A stretch of 23,751 nucleotides of DNA, taken from NCBI GenBank assembly GCA_050011895.1, contig JBEKIF010000068.1, forward strand, positions 1 through 23,751. Direction: 5' to 3'. The notes under the pieces were generated by a model. The model saw nothing but the letters and a program-made list of their open reading frames with translations. It was not told the DNA's origin and searched no databases. This DNA comes from DATBGO01 sp050011895. Lineage in GTDB: Bacteria; Actinomycetota; Actinomycetes; Streptosporangiales; Streptosporangiaceae. This document shows, piece after piece, positions 18,979 through 23,751 of the stretch (position 1 is its first letter; each line of letters starts with the position of its first letter). The position numbers and the translations under genes were made by a program.

Positions 18979-19286
18979 CTAGATCCGTTTGATTGTCGCG
19001 AACCAGGCCGGTGCGCCGTCGCCACGTCAACGCCCAGAACCGACAATCCCAGCGAGGCGACGTGAAGAGCGTTCTCGCCGGTCCCGCAGCCCGCATCGAG
19101 CACCGCTCCGGCGAATCCGCCTTCGGATGCCAAACGCACTATTGCTGGCTGCGGCTGGCCAATATCCCATGGCGCAGGGCCGTTGTGGTACGACGCATCC
19201 CAGGGCAGTCCCGTCAGCCGTTCGTGACTGGTGGGGTGCCGACCACTGAACGGATCGTCAGCGAGGGTTCCTGATTGCTCCGACAA
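18979..19286 (-). pseudogene. SAM-dependent methyltransferase collapsed by internal deletion
   Basis: From ATG 19286 the frame gives a normal methyltransferase N-terminus: HERLTGLPWDASYHNGPAPW, then motif I VLDAGCGTGENALHVASLG and beta-2 LSVLGVDVA. After GVDVA (near 19020) family sequence stops. In another frame the sequence then reads DGAPAWFATIKRI and a TAG at 18979-18981, which is the usual C-terminal end of this same family. An out-of-frame internal deletion has therefore joined the first ~90 and last ~13 residues, removing about half the gene. GCG at the junction could be a short shared word. As read, translation continues out of frame to a TGA at 18915-18917 overlapping the sulP ATG; a product would lack the catalytic body. 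Confidence 0.85.
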
Positions 19287-19350
19287 CTTCGTCCCCTTCC
19301 CGCAACTGATCTTGCCACCTCATCGTGGGGCGATCTGGCGGCTGCCGCCG

Positions 19351-20019
19351 TCACGCCGGCGAGCTTGTGACTGCTCGACGGGTAGCCACCAGGACGGCGT
19401 CGTGGACCGTGACCTCGACGCCGTCGGGGGTGCTTGCCTGCCGGGGACGGGCCTCGCTGACTTCGACCGCCCACGAGTCGTCCAGCAGCGCCGCGATCTC
19501 GTCTGGGGAGTAGAAAAGCTCGGGCATCGGCGGACGGGCCACGCCGGTGGCGAGATCCGACGGGTGGTGGCCGACCACGAGCAGCGTTCCGCCGGCCCGG
19601 ACCGAGGCCGCCAGCGCGGTAAACAGCCGGGTGCGCGGCTCCGGCGGCAATTGCATGAACTGCACCGAGACCAGGTCGAAGGAGCCGGGCTCGGGAGGCC
19701 GGGACAGCAGGTCCGCCTGCCGCCACTCGATGCGTGCGGACACCACCGGATCGGTGTCGCGCGCATGCCGCGCGCCTCGCTCCAGTGCGACGCCGGAAAT
19801 GTCGGCCGCGACCACCGACCACCCTCTCTGAGCCAGCCAGATAGCGTCGGCTCCCTCGCCGCACCCCACATCCAGCGCCCGGCCGGGTGGCCGCCCCGCG
19901 ACCTCGGCGACGAACTGAGGGTTCGGGTCGCCGCTCCAGACCTGCCGCGCAGAACGGTAGCGCTCGTCCCAGGAACCCTCGTCGAATGCGCGACCGGCGC
20001 CATGAGCATGCTCACTCAT
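19351..20019 (-). CDS. Class I SAM-dependent methyltransferase
   Basis: A 222-residue intact methyltransferase. It begins with WDERYRSARQVWSGDPNPQF, has motif I ALDVGCGEGADAIWLAQRG, the beta-2 acidic end VVAADISGVALERG, motif IV SFDLVSVQFMQLP, and the motif after beta-5, VRAGGTLLVVGHHP. The overall form, with an N-terminal WxxRY and ending in HDAVLVATR, matches the TehB/thiopurine-like group of small-molecule methyltransferases common in actinobacteria. The substrate is unknown. ATG 20019 is chosen because the family begins shortly before WDERY; the longer frame from 20100 adds a non-conserved stretch. It lies 64 bases upstream of the decayed methyltransferase, from which it differs in sequence, so they are not recent duplicates. 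Confidence 0.87.
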   Translation of the reverse strand: MSEHAHGAGRAFDEGSWDERYRSARQVWSGDPNPQFVAEVAGRPPGRALDVGCGEGADAIWLAQRGWSVVAADISGVALERGARHARDTDPVVSARIEWRQADLLSRPPEPGSFDLVSVQFMQLPPEPRTRLFTALAASVRAGGTLLVVGHHPSDLATGVARPPMPELFYSPDEIAALLDDSWAVEVSEARPRQASTPDGVEVTVHDAVLVATRRAVTSSPA

Positions 20020-20167
20020 CTGCCCAGTATGGCCTCCCGCAGGTCTGCCACCGTGTCGAAGCAGATTCCCTGGCCGGGCACTGGTTCCCTGGTCGGGCAT
20101 TCAGCGACGGGTAACTCACGGAGCGGCTCCTCAACCCGGTGAGCTGCGCCCTAGGAGTGCGGGCTTG

Positions 20168-21367
20168 TCAGGCCGGGATGTGCTGGTCGAGCCAGTCGAA
20201 GATGCGCTCGCCGCGAAGGCCGTTGCCGGCTGGCTCGCAGTGGGAGTCCGCGCCCTCTTCCTCGGTGAAGCGGATCAGCGCCTTTCCGGCCCGGAGCTTG
20301 TCGTACAGCTCGCGGGACTGTCCTGGCCAGAACTGCTCGTGGTCGGGATCGGTGACCAGCACCGGGCAGGTGATCCGCCCGATCACTTCGTCAGTCAGCG
20401 CATACGCGCGGGCCGCGGTGAAGAACTCATACGGTGAGGTGGTGCCGTACGGGCGCATCCGGAACGCCATCGTCGACCGTGTCGCCGGGGAGAACTTCAG
20501 CGCCAGTGCCATGTCCTTGTCGAACTTCTCCTGCTCGCCCGCCTCGATCATCTTCACCAGGAAATGAGGAACCTGCCCGGTCATCGTGGTGGAGATGTCC
20601 ACGACGCCCGGGTCGGCGACGGCCGCGGCGATGCGGTGCTCGAAGGCCACCGACCTGGGTACCCAGTAACCCGCCTGGCTGACGCCGAGCAGCGCGATCT
20701 TGCCGGCATCGACGTCCGGCCGCGTCAGCAGGTGGTCGACGACCGGCGTGATGACTTTCTCCCAGTCGGGACGGAACGGCAGGTGCTGCCGGACGATCGC
20801 GGCGTTCTGGCCGGGGCCGTCGAAGGTCACCGCGTTCCAGCCGCGGGCCAGCGCGTCGGCGATGCCCATCACCCAGGCGGCGGTCACCGGGCCGTCGCTG
20901 CCGTTGTTGAAGATCAGCGTCCGCCTGGGCTCGCCCGCCGGGCCGGAGCGGAAGAAGTAGCCGGGCAGCGTCGTGCTCTCATACCGGATCTCGATGCGCT
21001 CGACCTGAAGGTCGGTCAGGTCGACGAAGCGGTCCCAGGCGGCGCGATGCTTCTCCCACAGTGCCGCGAACAGCGCCCGATCATCAGTCCCGTCCGCCGC
21101 GGAGCTTGCCAGGGAGTAATACATCGACACACGCAGGAACTGCCGGGCAGCGGACTGCGAGCGACCGGCGTCTGCGCTGGCACCGGCCTCGAGGGCGAGC
21201 CGGTCCGCAGTGGCCGTCCACTCATCGACCCAGGACTGCGCATGGCCGTTGCGGATCCGCTCCACGGTCGACAGCACTTCGCCCACGTCAGCTGCCTGGT
21301 GGTACGTCGCGCCGAGCGCGATCTCAGTGAGGAAGCTGAAGGCGTCATCCTTGAAGAACGGCCGCAC
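20168..21367 (-). CDS. Alpha/beta hydrolase of the FrsA/dihydropseudooxynicotine-hydrolase-like group
   Basis: A 399-residue protein with a helical N-terminal cap (about 1-120) and an alpha/beta hydrolase core. The nucleophile is S230 in LLGVSQAGYW; the acid is probably in VTDPDHEQFWPGQS; the histidine is in EEGADSHCEP. FNNGSDGPVTAAW supplies the oxyanion-hole region and TFDGPGQ follows strand beta-4. Long N-terminal caps with this core occur in 2,6-dihydropseudooxynicotine hydrolase (a C-C bond hydrolase) and related esterases. The true substrate is unknown. The start is set at GTG 21367, five bases after AGGGGAGGGG; the ATG at 21400 lies upstream of that ribosome binding site and is less likely. 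Confidence 0.85.
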   Translation of the reverse strand: MRPFFKDDAFSFLTEIALGATYHQAADVGEVLSTVERIRNGHAQSWVDEWTATADRLALEAGASADAGRSQSAARQFLRVSMYYSLASSAADGTDDRALFAALWEKHRAAWDRFVDLTDLQVERIEIRYESTTLPGYFFRSGPAGEPRRTLIFNNGSDGPVTAAWVMGIADALARGWNAVTFDGPGQNAAIVRQHLPFRPDWEKVITPVVDHLLTRPDVDAGKIALLGVSQAGYWVPRSVAFEHRIAAAVADPGVVDISTTMTGQVPHFLVKMIEAGEQEKFDKDMALALKFSPATRSTMAFRMRPYGTTSPYEFFTAARAYALTDEVIGRITCPVLVTDPDHEQFWPGQSRELYDKLRAGKALIRFTEEEGADSHCEPAGNGLRGERIFDWLDQHIPA

Positions 21368-21553
21368 GAGCACCCCTCCCCTATAGACCGTCAAGATCAT
21401 CGCGGCACTCAGCCTAGCCCCGCAATTATCGAGCGCCGGACGGGCTGGCCCGCTGCGGCAGCCCGGCGAGATGGTCGAGGTCAGCTGCGAGTGCAGAAAG
21501 AGCCCCATCCCGCCCCGGCGGCCCGGGCCAGCCCCTGGCCCGGGCCGGTGCCA

Positions 21554-21862
21554 CTACATCGGGATGGCCTCGTAGATCTCGACGGATCCACCGCTGGCTA
21601 GCACCGGGCAGCCCGTTGCCTTCGCCGTCGCATCACTCAGCGAGCCGGCCGACACGATCGAGTAGCCGCCCGCGCCAGACTTGCCCCCGTCGGCGACACC
21701 GCTCGAACTTACCGTCGCGGAGTTACCGAACGGGTTCCCCACGTCGGCGACCGAGCCGCCGAGTGTGCCGAACCATGCCCCCCAGGCCTGCATCGCCTGC
21801 TCCTGCGCCTCTGGCGTCTCTGCCATCTGACCGCCGATGTAGACGTACACGAACTTCGCCAT
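21554..21862 (-). CDS. YCII-related domain protein
   Basis: A 102-residue protein starting MAKFVYVYIGG after a good GAGGAG ribosome binding site. The pattern of beta-1 FVYVYIGG, then AQEQAMQAWGAWFGTLGGSVADVGNPFG, a glycine/serine-rich middle and a final strand with CPVLASGGSVEIYEAIPM is that of YCII-related (DGPF/dimeric alpha-beta barrel) proteins. These form dimers, and the function is mostly unknown; some act as small enzymes or partners of ECF sigma factors. No sigma factor is adjacent. It is separated from its neighbours by over 100 bases on each side and is probably monocistronic. Confidence 0.85.
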   Translation of the reverse strand: MAKFVYVYIGGQMAETPEAQEQAMQAWGAWFGTLGGSVADVGNPFGNSATVSSSGVADGGKSGAGGYSIVSAGSLSDATAKATGCPVLASGGSVEIYEAIPM

Positions 21863-21987
21863 CGAATTCTCCTCACGCCTCGCCGGCCGGCGTCTGCGAC
21901 CGGAATATGGACCTGACACTAAGTCCGACGGACGGGACCGCCGCAGATCGACAGATCTACCCGGCGATCTTGAACCTCACTCCGGGC

Positions 21988-22335
21988 CTACAGGCTGAGG
22001 TGAACTCGGAGTGCTTGGTCGAGTTCGGTGATGAGCGACGCTGGCAACTGGCCTACCCGTTTGCCAATCCGTCCGACGGCCACGGAGCGCACCTGCTCGG
22101 CCTGGGCTTTGGAGTCACCAGGCAGTCCTGTCTGGCGCGCTGGCAGCAGAACCTGGAACGGGTAGATGCGCGCGGTGTTCGAGGTCACCGGCACCACGGT
22201 AATGACGCCTCGCCCGAGCCGGGTTGCTGTGGCGTTGGCGGCGTCGTTGCTGACCACGACGGCAGGGCGGGTTTTGCTGGCTTCCGATCCGCGGGCAGGG
22301 TCGAGGCTGACCGTGACGATCTCGCCGCGCCGCAT
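21988..22335 (-). CDS. MazF/PemK-type toxin
   Basis: A 115-residue protein of the PemK/MazF mRNA-interferase family. The start MRRGEIVTVSLDPARGSEASK and the following KTRPAVVVSND give the conserved beta-1/2 region; ITVVPVTSN and PFQVLLPA form the core strands, and KAQAEQVRSVAVGRIGKRVG contains the conserved E-Q-x-R-x-V/I segment. MazF toxins cleave RNA at short motifs and are normally blocked by a co-encoded antitoxin. The ATG directly follows an in-frame TGA (22336-22338) of an upstream - strand frame, as in a coupled operon. That upstream frame does not look like a known antitoxin. Confidence 0.9.
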   Translation of the reverse strand: MRRGEIVTVSLDPARGSEASKTRPAVVVSNDAANATATRLGRGVITVVPVTSNTARIYPFQVLLPARQTGLPGDSKAQAEQVRSVAVGRIGKRVGQLPASLITELDQALRVHLSL

Positions 22336-22392
22336 TCAGCTTCCCAGGCCGTCGGCGGTGACGTACGCCCGCCGCCAGTCCTCGACCACGCA
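22336..22392 (-). pseudogene. Possible antitoxin C-terminal remnant
   Basis: Reading toward the MazF start, this frame ends CVVEDWRRAYVTADGLGS followed by TGA, with the toxin ATG directly after it. Its last ~18 codons look protein-like, but further upstream the frame turns into an arginine-rich, probably non-coding sequence and no convincing start is seen. It may be the end of a degraded antitoxin or chance. A full antitoxin such as MazE, RHH or AbrB type is not visible. Confidence 0.3.
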
Positions 22393-22567
22393 CAGCAGCC
22401 GATCACCGCCAGGCCGTAGAACTGCCTGAAGCGCACGGTGAACCCGGCATCGCGGTGGCTTTACTCGCCGCCGCCCGGCGTGATGAGAAGGCTGGCCCTT
22501 CGCGGCCGGCTAGGCCGGGACTGATCAAGGAAAGCTCCGCAGCCCGGCCGCGTGATTGGATCAGACC

Positions 22568-23035
22568 ATGAGCATGGCCTACGTGGCGCAGCCCGCGCAG
22601 CAGCAGCAGCTTGAGTGGCTCGGCGACACGACCCTTTCCATACTGTTAGACGGCGCCGCCACCGACGGGAATCTGACCGTCGGGAGGTTCGAGCTGGGCG
22701 AGGGCGACGCCGCGCCGTATCACCTGCACACCCTCGAGGATGAGGTGTTCATGCTGATCAAAGGCACCGCATTGATGTGGTGCGGTGACGACGAAGCGGA
22801 GCTTACGGAGGGCGGCATCATTTACCTCCCCAGGAACATCCCGCACGCGTACCGCATCACCTCCGCGAGGGCAGACATGCTGGTGATCTGTACGCCCGGC
22901 GGAATCGAGGGCTTCTTCCGCCGGGCCGGACGCGACCGCGCGACGCCGCGTCCCGAAGGCTTCGAGATCACGCCCCAGCGGCTCTCAGAAGCGGCCGGAT
23001 TGTTCGGCAGCACCATCCTCGGCCCGCCCCGCTGA
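22568..23035 (+). CDS. Cupin-domain protein
   Basis: A 155-residue single cupin barrel. Cupin motif 1 is GDAAPYHLHTLEDEVFMLIKG, split here around HxH and a downstream Glu, giving two His and one Glu as metal ligands; motif 2 is LPRNIPHAYRI with the fourth ligand histidine. The protein resembles the quercetin 2,3-dioxygenase-like cupin group, metal-dependent oxygenases or isomerases; many are uncharacterised. ATG 22568 is preferred; TTG 22556 and ATG 22574 are in frame and no strong ribosome binding site decides. A 9-bp inverted repeat (CGCGGCCGG at 22501-22509 and CCGGCCGCG at 22544-22552) lies in its 5' region and could be regulatory. Confidence 0.87.
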   Translation: MSMAYVAQPAQQQQLEWLGDTTLSILLDGAATDGNLTVGRFELGEGDAAPYHLHTLEDEVFMLIKGTALMWCGDDEAELTEGGIIYLPRNIPHAYRITSARADMLVICTPGGIEGFFRRAGRDRATPRPEGFEITPQRLSEAAGLFGSTILGPPR

Positions 23036-23150
23036 GGCCGGTCGGCCCCGGACATCGGCCGTGCTGGCCTGCGCCGGGAAACCTGTCGTACCCGGGGCCG
23101 ATAATGGCAGCACGGTCAGAGAAGGCGGATGCGCAGGTGAGGTCGGGACG

Positions 23151-23522
23151 ATGACTCGATCAGGGCGGGACCGGGTGATCGCGGAGTGCGGCGCCCGGCC
23201 GGGTGCGATGGAGGACTATCCGTTCGGCGATGAGGTTACGGTATACAAGGTTTCCGGGAAGATGTTCGCGCTGGTATCGCTGGGGCCGCCGCCCGGCAGC
23301 ATCAGCCTGAAATGCGACCCGGACCTCGCCGTCGAGCTGCGCCGCCAGTATCCCGCGATCACCGTCGGCTACCACCTCAGCAAGCGGCACTGGAACACCA
23401 TCACGCTTGACGGGTCGGTGCCCGAGGACGAGCTCGCTGAGCTAATCGCCCATTCCTATGAGCTGGTGGTGGCACGCCTGACGCGGGCGGAGCGGAGCAA
23501 GCTGGTCACGAGCGGCCGCTGA
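23151..23522 (+). CDS. MmcQ/YjbR family protein
   Basis: A 123-residue protein. It shows the family pattern: AMEDYPFGDEVTVYKVSGKMFALVSL over the first strands, ISLKCDPDLAVELRRQYP in the middle, and GYHLSKRHWNTITLDGSVP then ELAELIAHSYELVVARLT at the end. The family has a CyaY-like fold; it is often annotated as DNA-binding, but a cellular role is not firmly established. ATG 23151 is preferred over the open frame from 23061, since a GAGG box lies eight bases before it and the family begins there. It converges on the amidohydrolase gene, 50 bases away. Confidence 0.88.
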   Translation: MTRSGRDRVIAECGARPGAMEDYPFGDEVTVYKVSGKMFALVSLGPPPGSISLKCDPDLAVELRRQYPAITVGYHLSKRHWNTITLDGSVPEDELAELIAHSYELVVARLTRAERSKLVTSGR

Positions 23523-23572
23523 CTACGAGAAGGACAGCGAGCCGCTGCCCCGCCTCCGGCTGCGCCAGGTTC

Positions 23573-23751
23573 TCAGCTGTCCGCGCCGAAGAGCCGCGAC
23601 GCGTTGCCGCCCAGGAAGAGGTCTCGGGCCTCGTCGTCGAGGGCAAGCTCGCCGAGGCGCCTCAGGGCCTGCGCCGGGGTGATCATCGGGTAGTTGGAGC
23701 CGAAGAGGACCTTACGCCTGCCGTGCCCGCGCATGTACTCGACGAGCTCGG
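23573..23751 (-). CDS. Amidohydrolase (TIM-barrel) C-terminal end, truncated by window
   Basis: The last 59 codons of a - strand gene whose start lies beyond the window. The sequence reads KVLFGSNYPMITPAQALRRL, then ELALDDEARDLFLGGNASRLFGADS and TGA. F-G-S/T-x-Y/D-x-P followed by a C-terminal LFLGGNAxRLF is the end of amidohydrolase family 2 (ACMSD-like) metal-dependent hydrolases or decarboxylases. The Asp usually found in the motif FGTD is here replaced by Asn in FGSNYP, a common variant in this group. The substrate cannot be told from the fragment. Confidence 0.85.
   Translation of the reverse strand, partial: ELVEYMRGHGRRKVLFGSNYPMITPAQALRRLGELALDDEARDLFLGGNASRLFGADS

Noticed and set aside
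22501..22552. 9-bp inverted repeat before the cupin gene as a terminator
   Set aside because: The arms are 34 bases apart and lie just upstream of a start codon; kept only as a possible regulatory note under the cupin gene.

Overview
The window is high-GC actinobacterial chromosome. This is inferred from strong G/C at third codon positions, GTG/TTG starts, and the gene families: a kdp operon with a separate short kdpF, a NuoE-NuoF-fused formate dehydrogenase beta subunit, and SulP, cupin and YCII proteins of actinobacterial type. Genus cannot be fixed from the sequence alone. No rRNA, tRNA or CRISPR array was seen.

Layout. (1) 1-642: end of a HAD-family phosphatase. (2) 857-6280: a Kdp potassium-uptake operon on the + strand: a 29-codon membrane micro-ORF, kdpF, kdpA, kdpB, kdpC, then a KdpE-type response regulator with no KdpD sensor kinase between. 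The genes overlap by a few bases, as in a translationally coupled operon. kdpB is broken by an apparent 22-base deletion just after its phosphorylation motif. (3) 6452-7200: an internally deleted IS607-type element, the start of tnpA joined to the 3' half of tnpB. (4) 7309-8877: a polytopic GT-C-type membrane protein. (5) 8898-9609: a promoter overlapping a palindromic operator, a DUF1059 protein, and a SnoaL/NTF2-like protein that ends at a strong hairpin. (6) 9654-14114: a repeat-rich leader and a two-gene NAD-linked formate dehydrogenase operon (diaphorase subunit, then molybdopterin subunit). (7) 14258-14983: an SGNH hydrolase.

From about 15 kb most genes lie on the - strand: a membrane protein with a C-terminal helix-hairpin-helix, a SAM methyltransferase, a SulP permease with STAS domain, a decayed methyltransferase, an intact methyltransferase, an alpha/beta hydrolase, a YCII-like protein and a MazF/PemK-type toxin. 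A cupin and a MmcQ/YjbR protein follow on the + strand. The window ends inside a - strand amidohydrolase.

Together the region holds potassium homeostasis, formate oxidation to NADH, and small accessory enzymes. The most notable pattern is decay by internal deletion in three unrelated loci (kdpB, the IS607 element, the 19-kb methyltransferase). Others are a KdpE with a tandem 18-bp repeat inside its DNA-binding domain, and a formate dehydrogenase alpha subunit that keeps its other Fe-S sites but has lost the NuoG-like His-Cys3 cluster motif. I do not see a convincing wholly new multi-gene system.
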